Positions 1 to 5,793 are shown, counted from the first letter of the stretch. The stretch is 9,110 nucleotides of DNA from an uncultured Clostridia bacterium (GCA_947176675.1 CAMWRN010000077.1:1-9110); one strand, 5' to 3'. Notes: generated by a model from the sequence alone, not told the origin. Numbers and translations: made by a program.

Positions 1-860
1 GTCTTGATCCGCTTGTACTGGAAAAGGGTCTTGTGGGAGGACAGGTTGCCGTCAGCAGCATTGTCGAAAATTATCCCGGATATTCAAGCATAACCGGCGC
101 GGAGCTGTCTGAAAAAATGAGAGACCATGCGCAGGCGTTGGGAGTGAAAATCGCCGAGTTCGATGAAATAGAGCGGGCAGAGCTTTCCGATACCGAAAAA
201 CGGATAATTACAGAAAACAAAATTTATGAGCCGACAGCGGTAATTATTGCTACGGGAGCTGTCCCGAAGCCGCTTCTGGTGAAAAATGAAGCCAGATTCC
301 GAGGCAAGGGCATACACTACTGCGCTCTGTGCGACGGAGCAGCCTACAAGGGAAAAACAGTTGGCGTGGTAGGCGGCGGCAGTGCGGCTATTGAAGAAGC
401 TCTCTACCTTGCAAATATTGCCGAAAAAGTAATACTGATAAGGCGGAAAAGCAGCTTTCATGCGGAAAAAACTATTCTCAAACGTGCGGAAGAAACTCCC
501 AACATTGAGATATTGTACAATACCGATCTCATAGATGTGGGCAGTCGGAATGATGGAGATTTTCTGGAGTATGCGGTCGTTGCGGATACCGTTACCCTTG
601 AAGAACGCAGGATACCAATGTCCGCGGTGTTTACCTATATCGGAAGCGCTCCGAGGACGGAGCTTCTCCGCGGCAGTCTGGAGCTTGACCCAAGCGGCTA
701 TATTGTTGCTGACGAAGATATGCGGACAAGCCTGAAGGGTGTTTTTGCTGCGGGAGACGTGCGCACAAAGCGTTATCGGCAGATAGTTACCGCTGTTTCT
801 GACGGCGCAGTCGCGGCTCTCAGCGCAGAAAAATATATTAGTCAAAATAAAAGAAATTGA
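1..860 (+). CDS. trxB: Thioredoxin reductase-like flavoprotein, 5' end cut by window edge
   Basis: Flavin disulfide reductase that passes electrons from NAD(P)H through FAD to a CxxC pair and on to a small redoxin. The reading frame is open from base 3 (LDPLVLEKGLVGGQVAVSS), so the gene starts upstream and the first FAD-binding GxGxxG motif is off the window; the GTG at 33 is not the start. Visible landmarks are GGQ and ENYPG of the FAD domain, the redox centre CALC (codons at 321-332), a second Rossmann motif GVVGGGSAAIEEA for the nicotinamide cofactor (from about 363), and the C-terminal FAD motif AAGDVR followed by the TAVSDGAVAA helix. The usual HRRxxxR segment that binds the NADPH 2'-phosphate reads IRRKSSFHAEK: two Arg remain, the third is His, and the loop is one residue longer. 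It lies 15 bases upstream of a glutaredoxin-like gene and is probably cotranscribed with it. The family is certain. Whether it is a true TrxB or a Cp34-type NADH-dependent reductase is open. Confidence 0.93.
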   Translation, partial: LDPLVLEKGLVGGQVAVSSIVENYPGYSSITGAELSEKMRDHAQALGVKIAEFDEIERAELSDTEKRIITENKIYEPTAVIIATGAVPKPLLVKNEARFRGKGIHYCALCDGAAYKGKTVGVVGGGSAAIEEALYLANIAEKVILIRRKSSFHAEKTILKRAEETPNIEILYNTDLIDVGSRNDGDFLEYAVVADTVTLEERRIPMSAVFTYIGSAPRTELLRGSLELDPSGYIVADEDMRTSLKGVFAAGDVRTKRYRQIVTAVSDGAVAALSAEKYISQNKRN

Positions 861-875
861 AAAGGAGTGTTTGGA

Positions 876-1103
876 ATGATAAAAGTTTTTTCATCGGACA
901 GCTGCGGATACTGCACAAAGCTTAAAGCATACCTTGACAGCAGACGTGTCGAGTACGATGTTATCGATGTGGCGGAGTCCCGCGAAAACTACGACAAGCT
1001 TATCAGCGTTTCTGGACAGACAGGTATCCCTGTTACAGTTTTTGACAGCGGAGAAGTGGTCATCGGTTTCGATAAACCCAGAATAGACAGTCTGCTGAGC
1101 TGA
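876..1103 (+). CDS. Small glutaredoxin-like redoxin (CGYC)
   Basis: A 75-residue cytoplasmic dithiol redoxin. It begins MIKVFSSDSCGYCTK, with a CGYC active site at residues 10-13. It has the cis-proline segment TGIPV that faces the active site in thioredoxin folds and ends GFDKPRIDSLLS, typical of NrdH/YruB-like glutaredoxin-family proteins. The ATG at 876 is the start because AAAGGAG (861-867) sits 8 bases upstream; an in-frame GTG at 867 overlaps that ribosome binding site. The gene follows the reductase gene by 15 bases, so the pair probably forms a reductase/redoxin system. In Clostridium pasteurianum the TrxR-like Cp34 and glutaredoxin-like Cp9 reduce the peroxiredoxin AhpC; a similar role here is inferred. 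NrdH-type support of ribonucleotide reductase is an alternative. A strong hairpin follows the stop. Confidence 0.88.
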   Translation: MIKVFSSDSCGYCTKLKAYLDSRRVEYDVIDVAESRENYDKLISVSGQTGIPVTVFDSGEVVIGFDKPRIDSLLS

Positions 1104-1112
1104 CTTGATAAT

Positions 1113-1152
1113 AAAAAAGCAATACTGTGCAGAAGCGCAGTATTGCTTTTTT
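1113..1152. terminator. Bidirectional intrinsic terminator
   Basis: The arm AAAAAAGCAATACTGTGC (1113-1130) pairs with 1135-1152 over 18 bp, with one G-T wobble, around an AGAA loop. Because the stem starts with six A and ends with six T, it ends in a T-tract on either strand. It lies between the converging reductase/redoxin operon (+) and the GGDEF gene (-), so it should terminate both. Confidence 0.92.
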
Positions 1153-1169
1153 CATTAAATTATATCCGA

Positions 1170-2777
1170 TCAGCTACATTTGATACCCTCACGCACAGCC
1201 TTGCCGTAGATCTTGTAGGTAGCTTTTCCAGAATTTTTAGCGCAGTAAAGTGCACTGTCGCTGTTGACCATCAACTTTTCGATATCGTGGCTGCCCGATT
1301 CTATTACAGCATATGAAATTCCTGCACTGGCTGTCATAAGCGAGAATTCCTTATGGCTTCTGTAAAACGCGCAGAGTGTACTGAGCAGATTGGCGGTACT
1401 GCTTTCAAGCTCGCTTTCGGAATACGTTCCGGTAATGACTACAAGGAACTCGTCTCCGCCCAGTCTGGCTATAAAGTCGTTTGTAAAACACTTTTCGATC
1501 AGCGCGGAGGTTTCGATCAAAGCCTCGTCTCCGACCTGATGCCCGAATGTGTCATTTACTGTCTTGAAATTATCGAGGTCTATCGTTATAAGCGAAAGCT
1601 GTGGTTCTGTCTTGACCATTCCAAGATAAGAAAAAAGACTTCTTCTGTTATGCAGACCTGTCATAAAATCGGTGTTTGCGTTTTGCAGGGTCTGAAGCTC
1701 GAACGCTCTTTCAAGCGTAACATCGCGGAAAATATTCACTGTGCCTATATTTTTATCAAAAATATCAATGATCGGCTGCTCGCTGAAAACAAGGGTCTTT
1801 GTTTCGCCGCCTGCGTTTTTGGTGATCTCAACATTTCCGTCGGCATTTACGGTATGGTCTGCAAGAGCCTTTTCCTTCCATTTTTCAAAATTCTCGCCAA
1901 TAATACTGCCGTCCTCCGGAAAATAGCTGCTGAACTTCGAGTTAGTGCTGATAACTGAGTTATGCCTGTCAGCAACTATAACGGCGTACGGCATACTTTC
2001 CAAAACAACGTCAAGCTCGTTGTTTGTGTTCTGAATATCGGTAACATCGTGGGCGATACCGCAGGTGCCGAAAATACTTCCGTCGGAGTCGATAAGCGGA
2101 GACTTATAGGTTCTGAACTGGCGCATACCGCTCTTGGTCTTGACTTTTTCGTCGAACAGACAGGTCTTGCGCGCCTCCATAACAATGTCTTCCGATTCAA
2201 GACAGACATAGTCGCCCTGATCATACTCGCTCTTTGGGATATCCCATATGTAGTAATGTCCCTTTTTGTATATCTGTGACTTGGTTTTTTCCACCGCTTT
2301 GCAAAAGCTGTTGTTCACTATAAGGTGTGCACCGTGTGAATCCTTAAACCAAACCAGATCTGGAATACTGTCAATAGCCGTATTAAAGCATATCTCCGCC
2401 TTGCGGCTGTCGGCGCGGTATTTCATATTGTCCATAAGCCGCTTGAAACCGGATTTCAGAAGCTTCTCGCAGCGGATATCGCCGGACGGCATTACCCACA
2501 TATCGTCGGAGTTTTCGATCTGTTCCTCGTTCGGGAGGTTATCCGCAGAAACTATCAGAACGGTATATTCTGCGTCAGTGCTCGGAAAGTCCGCATTCTT
2601 GCCCGTACAGTCAACGATCACAGCGCTTCCCAAGTCGGAAACGCTGCCGATATCATCGGAACGGGAATAGGTTTTTATTTCAAAGGAGCTGTCTTCGGGC
2701 TGAGTAACACAGTTCAGTATTTCCTCAATTTTATTGTCGGCGCTAATAATACTGACAGAAAAGTGATTAAAGAACAT
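1170..2777 (-). CDS. PAS-PAS-GGDEF diguanylate cyclase
   Basis: Predicted soluble sensor enzyme that makes cyclic di-GMP from two GTP. The start is the ATG at 2777, with GAGGTG six bases upstream; a GTG at 2786 lies within that site. Length is 535 residues. Residues 1-110 form an alpha/beta-looking region that may be a degenerate receiver, but I see no clear phosphorylation motif. About 130-250 is a PAS/PAC domain (IPDLVWFKDSHGAHLIVNNSFC to GTCGIAHDVTD). About 255-355 is a second PAS (MPYAVIVADRHNSVISTN to GTVNIFRDVT). The cyclase domain runs from about 367: DFMTGLHNRRS, then IDLDNFKTVNDTFGHQVGDEAL, then RLGGDEF with GGDEF at 440-444, then ALYCAKNSGK. The active site is intact. The RxxD inhibitory site that normally ends six residues before GGDEF reads FTND, so its Arg is missing. 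There is no EAL or HD-GYP domain and no membrane segment. The gene is monocistronic between its own promoter and the shared terminator. Confidence 0.93.
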   Translation of the reverse strand: MFFNHFSVSIISADNKIEEILNCVTQPEDSSFEIKTYSRSDDIGSVSDLGSAVIVDCTGKNADFPSTDAEYTVLIVSADNLPNEEQIENSDDMWVMPSGDIRCEKLLKSGFKRLMDNMKYRADSRKAEICFNTAIDSIPDLVWFKDSHGAHLIVNNSFCKAVEKTKSQIYKKGHYYIWDIPKSEYDQGDYVCLESEDIVMEARKTCLFDEKVKTKSGMRQFRTYKSPLIDSDGSIFGTCGIAHDVTDIQNTNNELDVVLESMPYAVIVADRHNSVISTNSKFSSYFPEDGSIIGENFEKWKEKALADHTVNADGNVEITKNAGGETKTLVFSEQPIIDIFDKNIGTVNIFRDVTLERAFELQTLQNANTDFMTGLHNRRSLFSYLGMVKTEPQLSLITIDLDNFKTVNDTFGHQVGDEALIETSALIEKCFTNDFIARLGGDEFLVVITGTYSESELESSTANLLSTLCAFYRSHKEFSLMTASAGISYAVIESGSHDIEKLMVNSDSALYCAKNSGKATYKIYGKAVREGIKCS

Positions 2778-2824
2778 CAAGTACACCTCGTTATAAATCA
2801 GAATAACACAAATGGTTAAAATTA

Positions 2825-2853
2825 ATTATACACAAGATTTACAAAATATTCAA
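2825..2853 (-). promoter_or_regulatory. Sigma-A promoter of the GGDEF gene
   Basis: On the minus strand the -35 box TTGAAT (2853-2848) and the perfect -10 box TATAAT (2830-2825) are separated by 17 bases. The expected start of transcription, near 2818, gives a leader of about 40 bases before the GAGGTG site and the ATG at 2777. Confidence 0.8.
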
Positions 2854-2900
2854 GAGTAATACTAAGTATTAATTGTGAATTATGTGTTAACTTGCGATTA

Positions 2901-2957
2901 ATAAAAAGAAGTCCGCAGTCGCAGGGTACAACAAACGTTATACTCTGTGACCGCGGA
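2901..2957 (-). terminator. Terminator of the peptide/GyrI-like operon
   Basis: On the minus strand a 14-bp stem (GTCCGCGGTCACAG at 2957-2944 pairing with 2924-2911), with one mismatch and one G-T pair, encloses a loop of about 19 bases. It is followed by TTCTTTTTATT. It lies 29 bases after the stop at 2986 and insulates the upstream operon from the GGDEF promoter. Confidence 0.75.
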
Positions 2958-2985
2958 CCCTGTGAAGGATCTTTGCGTTTGATTT

Positions 2986-3444
2986 CTACAGCAGATTGCC
3001 GTTAATGCCAATATACATACAAATAATGCAGCTGTTTCCGTCGAGCATTTTTACGCAGTAATATATCTCGGTAACAGCTTTCAGATTCTTTCTCAGAACG
3101 TATTCGTAAAGCCTGTTCTTTTCGTGCGAAAGCCTGAAGATATCTCCGCTGTATTTGCACATAACAGCGTTTTCGAGTTTGAACTTAGGTTTGAAAACAT
3201 AACGCGAGTTGCTCTTGAAACGCTTATCAACGGGAATGATAAATTCCACTCCCAGTATTGACATATCGTTGTCGGTAACTCTTTCAAAGATAGAAAATAC
3301 AATATCTCCCGTTATCGTCAGGTCCATGGCGTCAATGTTCTCCCGCACGAAGCATATAAGTTCGGGCAAAGACCCCTCGCTTATCCTTGTCCGGTACGAC
3401 AGAACATTTTCATACCACAATTGCTGATTTTCAACAAAACACAT
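2986..3444 (-). CDS. GyrI-like / effector-binding-type protein, function unknown
   Basis: A 152-residue soluble protein beginning MCFVENQQLWYENVLSYRT. The start at 3444 is chosen because AAAGAGGAG lies six bases upstream; an in-frame start at 3471 would put the ribosome binding site inside the gene. Alternating strands and helices, the middle segment GVEFIIPVDKRF, then FKPKFKLENAVMCKYSGD, a helix (SHEKNRLYEYVLRKN) and a final strand CMYIGINGNLL look like GyrI/SbmC-type ligand-binding domains. To my eye they resemble the DUF5085 group in particular. This is recall from pattern, not a search. Proteins of this fold bind small hydrophobic ligands or partner proteins. There is no DNA-binding domain, signal peptide or membrane segment. 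It is the second gene after the 15-residue peptide gene (62-base gap) and is divergent from an AgrC/AgrA-type system, so it may bind the peptide or its target. That role is inference. Confidence 0.8.
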   Translation of the reverse strand: MCFVENQQLWYENVLSYRTRISEGSLPELICFVRENIDAMDLTITGDIVFSIFERVTDNDMSILGVEFIIPVDKRFKSNSRYVFKPKFKLENAVMCKYSGDIFRLSHEKNRLYEYVLRKNLKAVTEIYYCVKMLDGNSCIICMYIGINGNLL

Positions 3445-3506
3445 TTTGATCTCCTCTTTGCGAAATATCAATCACTTAGTCTGACATTACGCATAAATGC
3501 GCATTA

Positions 3507-3554
3507 TTAAAAGCCGTAATAAATCACATACAAAATAAGCTCTGCAAGCGACAT
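3507..3554 (-). CDS. 15-residue hydrophobic peptide, candidate signal or effector
   Basis: Encodes MSLAELILYVIYYGF and stops at TAA (3509-3507). Evidence that it is translated: AAAGGAGG (3569-3562), a near-perfect ribosome binding site, lies seven bases before the ATG, and a consensus-like promoter sits immediately upstream. The peptide is almost entirely aliphatic and aromatic with a single Glu. It has no Cys, so it cannot be an AgrD-type thiolactone precursor. It has no export leader, double-glycine site or Lys/Arg-rich end. Its size and character resemble short hydrophobic pheromones or leaderless membrane-active peptides, but I recognise no homologue. It is first in an operon with the GyrI-like gene; a 6-bp hairpin (3488-3503, TAAA loop) lies between them. 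It points away from a LytTR regulator and peptide-sensing-type kinase across a shared control region. Alternatives are a leader peptide that tunes translation of the next gene, or a tiny membrane protein. Confidence 0.7.
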   Translation of the reverse strand: MSLAELILYVIYYGF

Positions 3555-3586
3555 CGTTATTCCTCCTTTGCTGTAATTATGATTGT

Positions 3587-3615
3587 ATTTTATTAAAAAT
3601 TTTGAAAAAGCTCAA
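3587..3615 (-). promoter_or_regulatory. Promoter of the peptide operon
   Basis: On the minus strand TTGAGC (3615-3610), a 17-base spacer and TAAAAT (3592-3587) precede the AAAGGAGG site by 17 bases. The 21-bp-spaced repeats at 3622-3651 end six bases upstream of the -35 box, the place where LytTR activators usually bind. Confidence 0.78.
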
Positions 3616-3621
3616 CATTTA

Positions 3622-3651
3622 TCGAACAAGCACACCTTTTTGAGGAACAAA
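3622..3651. promoter_or_regulatory. Putative LytTR-type operator, two direct repeats
   Basis: TCGAACAAG (3622-3630) and AGGAACAAA (3643-3651) share GAACAA plus a purine in the same orientation. Their starts are 21 bp apart, with 12 bp between them. LytTR domains bind two such roughly 9-bp half-sites separated by about 12 bp. The pair lies between two divergent promoters, six bases from one -35 box and five from the other, so one bound dimer could act on both. The bases match published LytTR consensus sites only loosely. The spacing and position carry the call. Confidence 0.6.
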
Positions 3652-3656
3652 CTATA

Positions 3657-3685
3657 TTGAATAATTTTCGACAATATGATAGAAT
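3657..3685 (+). promoter_or_regulatory. Promoter of the two-component operon
   Basis: TTGAAT (3657-3662), a 17-base spacer and TAGAAT (3680-3685). Transcription would begin near 3692, which leaves only a very short leader carrying GGGGTGG before the ATG at 3704. This also argues against the in-frame ATG at 3689, which would lie upstream of the transcript start. Confidence 0.78.
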
Positions 3686-3703
3686 AATATGGGGTGGTGT
3701 AAT

Positions 3704-4354
3704 ATGATTGTTGCGGTATGCGATGATGAGAAAACCATGCAGAACTGCCTGTCCGTTCTTTTAGAGGAATACGGAATGAAAAAAGGCGTAAATATCCTAA
3801 TCGACAAATTTGAAAGTGGATACGCTCTGCTGAGAGCTCAAAGGAAATATGAGATTGTATTTATGGACTATCAAATGGACGGAATCAATGGTATAGAAAC
3901 CGCAAGGAAGATTCGTAATGCTAACGACGACTGTACAATAATTTTTATCAGCGCATTTCCCGAAGCTGCGCTGGATTCCTTTGAAGTGGGTACTTTCCGC
4001 TTCCTTAAAAAACCTGTTGATAAGCAGAAACTCTTTCGTGCGTTAGACGATTATATAAAAACGTCTGATCTTGATAAATTCCTTACCGTTAAGACAAAAA
4101 GCGGAATATGGAAAATAAAAATATCCGACATAATCTATGCTGAAGCCAAAGGCAAGCATACGGTCATACGGACTGTTAAAGGTTATATGGAAGTATTCGT
4201 TCATCTGAAAATTATTGAAAACAAGCTTCCGCCGGAAAAATTTATAAGGTGTCAGCGTGCTTATGTTGCGGGATTTGAACATATAAGCAACCATACTTCC
4301 AACGAAATACTTTTCGACAACGGAGAAAGAGCACAGATAGGAAAACTTACTTAA
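3704..4354 (+). CDS. LytTR-family response regulator, C-terminus apparently frameshifted
   Basis: An AgrA-like regulator: the receiver is phosphorylated by the partner kinase and the LytTR domain binds direct repeats. Start at ATG 3704 (MIVAVCDDE), six bases after GGGGTGG. As read it is 216 residues. The receiver covers 1-118 with acidic Asp7/Asp8, phospho-acceptor Asp55 in FMDYQMDG, Ser83 and Lys103 (LKKPVD). The LytTR domain starts near 125 (FLTVKTKSG, ISDIIYAEAKGKHTVIRT, IRCQRAYVAG). It stops abruptly after ERAQIGKLT, without the final helix the family has. The -1 frame immediately continues KTYLKKFKETFQKYI and ends at TAG 4411-4413, giving a family-typical 236 residues and a 12-base gap to the kinase gene. 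A lost A in the run 4342-4345 fits. It is probably transcribed with the kinase gene and may regulate its own promoter and the divergent peptide operon. If the shift is real, DNA binding may be impaired. Confidence 0.9.
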   Translation: MIVAVCDDEKTMQNCLSVLLEEYGMKKGVNILIDKFESGYALLRAQRKYEIVFMDYQMDGINGIETARKIRNANDDCTIIFISAFPEAALDSFEVGTFRFLKKPVDKQKLFRALDDYIKTSDLDKFLTVKTKSGIWKIKISDIIYAEAKGKHTVIRTVKGYMEVFVHLKIIENKLPPEKFIRCQRAYVAGFEHISNHTSNEILFDNGERAQIGKLT

Positions 4355-4413
4355 AAAAATTTAAAGAAACATTTCAAAAATATATAATCAAGTATAATTC
4401 GAGAACCCTTTAG
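4343..4413 (+). other. Out-of-frame C-terminal part of the response regulator
   Basis: Reading in the -1 frame from the AAA at 4343-4345 gives KTYLKKFKETFQKYI and then a short tail to TAG at 4411-4413. This basic, amphipathic segment is what normally follows the last LytTR strand, so these bases are former or alternative coding sequence rather than a spacer. The join lies in AGGAAAACTTAC, with four A where five would restore the frame. Confidence 0.75.
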
Positions 4414-4425
4414 GATGATTTAATT

Positions 4426-5697
4426 ATGAGCATAATTCAGACCGTTTCAAATATAATAATGGTTTTTGCCTCAACAGCTCTTATCAGGGCTTTCGGAATA
4501 TCAAAATACAGAGGTAAAAAATATATTTTTATTTCCGCTGCCGTAAATTTATTTTTTACTGCCGTCACTTTTGCGCTGCATGAATTTAATTTGAATACTG
4601 TATCCATAGCTGTTTATCTTATGATGTATTTTTCAGCTTTCCATATTGTTTTCGGAGAGATAAAACTGTCGCATTTTTATATTGCTATAATGTCCGACTG
4701 TATAACATCTCTTTTGTCATCTTGCTTTTACATTATGATTGAAAATCTTATTAGATCTGACTGCTATGATACAAAAACGGCGGCGCTGTTGTCTGTCAGG
4801 CTTGTACTGCTGCTGACGGCACTGAGCGTCAACCGTTCCGAAAAAGTACGCAGAATACATCTTACAATAAAAATCATTCCAAAGCATATTTTTATATTAA
4901 CAACTATGTCTGTTTTATTCATTTCGCTACTTGCTGAGAACAACAGCTTTACCGCAGAAAGTTCCGTGAAGCAGATTATAAACGCGCTGCTTATTGCCGC
5001 GCTTACTGTCTCGCTGACAGCTATTATATTTTCTCTGTTGATAAGCGTTGTTTCAAAAAAGCAGATCGCCGATACCAATATTATGCTGAAAAATATGGTA
5101 GACACCCAGCTTCGGCATTATAAAATACTTGAAAAGCTAAACAACGATATCAGAGCTTTCAGACATGACTATATAAATCATGTGCGAAGCATATCCTCTC
5201 TTCTTGAAATGAAGCAGTATGACGATGCAATTGAATATACCGGAAAACTTATCAACGCAAGTCCCGTCAATAATTTTTCCTTTCAGACCGGCAATAATCT
5301 CGCCGATGCCATTCTGACCGATAAAAACGATCTTTGCGGAGAGTCTGCGAAAATAATCTTTTACGGATTCATTCCCGATAAGATAGACAACTCGGACTTG
5401 TGCGTCATACTTTCCAACTCTCTGGACAATGCGGCAGAAGCGTGCGCAGACTGTGAGGGGTATAACCTGATAGAAGTATGCGCACAGGAAAGGCAGGGGT
5501 ATTTTGTGCTTACCGTAAGGAATCCCACTTCTGACCAAAGGACATACAACAGCATTCCCGATACCATTAAACCCGATGCTCTGAATCACGGCTTCGGGCT
5601 GAGAAACATAGAAGCTATAGTCAAAAAATACGACGGACACCTAAGCATCAAATGTGAAAACAAGGTTTTTGAATTATCACTTACATTTAAGCTGTAA
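4426..5697 (+). CDS. AgrC-like (HPK10) membrane histidine kinase
   Basis: A 423-residue sensor kinase, partner of the LytTR regulator encoded just upstream. The N-terminal half is a polytopic membrane sensor with six or seven hydrophobic segments (about 5-22, 33-51, 57-77, 82-106, 118-135, 153-170, 184-209), the layout of peptide-sensing AgrC-type kinases. A helical linker (211-240) leads to the dimerisation region with phospho-acceptor His247 in FRHDYINH. The GHKL ATPase domain has its N-box in LSNSLDNAAEAC (Asn331, Asn335) and its G-box in HGFGLRNIEAIVKKYDG (388-404). No catalytic residue appears lost. Only AGGA, 10 bases before the ATG, serves as ribosome binding site, so translational coupling to the regulator gene is likely. 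No agrB peptidase or agrD gene is in the window, so the ligand is unknown. The divergent 15-residue peptide is the local candidate. Confidence 0.92.
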   Translation: MSIIQTVSNIIMVFASTALIRAFGISKYRGKKYIFISAAVNLFFTAVTFALHEFNLNTVSIAVYLMMYFSAFHIVFGEIKLSHFYIAIMSDCITSLLSSCFYIMIENLIRSDCYDTKTAALLSVRLVLLLTALSVNRSEKVRRIHLTIKIIPKHIFILTTMSVLFISLLAENNSFTAESSVKQIINALLIAALTVSLTAIIFSLLISVVSKKQIADTNIMLKNMVDTQLRHYKILEKLNNDIRAFRHDYINHVRSISSLLEMKQYDDAIEYTGKLINASPVNNFSFQTGNNLADAILTDKNDLCGESAKIIFYGFIPDKIDNSDLCVILSNSLDNAAEACADCEGYNLIEVCAQERQGYFVLTVRNPTSDQRTYNSIPDTIKPDALNHGFGLRNIEAIVKKYDGHLSIKCENKVFELSLTFKL

Positions 5698-5731
5698 CTG
5701 TATTTTATTATTTTCTGACTTTTCGTAAATC

Positions 5732-5771
5732 AATAAAATAAAAATGAGCAGATCTTCCGTTGAACTGCTCA
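5732..5771 (-). terminator. Probable terminator of the MATE gene
   Basis: On the minus strand TGAGCAG (5771-5765) pairs with CTGCTCA (5751-5745), followed by TTTTTATTTTATTG. The plus-strand side has no T-tract, so it does not convincingly end the kinase transcript. It lies about 120 bases past the MATE stop, beyond the palindromic element. Confidence 0.5.
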
Positions 5772-5793
5772 CAAAATATAGACAAATAGGATA

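Noticed and set aside
84..845. Long minus-strand open frame opposite trxB
   Set aside because: It is a shadow of a clearly conserved flavoprotein, has no recognisable domain and no ribosome binding site. The same applies to the long antisense frames opposite the MATE gene (6340-7257), galT (7531-8199) and the GGDEF gene (1353-1958).
3445..3471. Longer start at 3471 for the GyrI-like protein
   Set aside because: The extra residues translate the AAAGAGGAG ribosome binding site; nothing precedes 3471 that would serve as one.
3689..3706. Earlier in-frame ATG at 3689 for the response regulator (adds MGWCN)
   Set aside because: It would lie upstream of or at the predicted transcript start, and its first codons are the GGGGTGG ribosome binding site used by ATG 3704.
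4340..4354. Classical programmed -1 frameshift signal in the response regulator
   Set aside because: The zero-frame codons GGA AAA CTT do not form an X-XXY-YYZ heptamer, and only the AAA codon could re-pair. I did not find a clear downstream stimulator, so a deleted A is more likely; slippage is kept only as an alternative.
4381..4400. TATAAT-like boxes just upstream of the kinase gene as a separate promoter
   Set aside because: They fall in the A/T-rich out-of-frame end of the response regulator and lack a matching -35 box at 16-18 bp.
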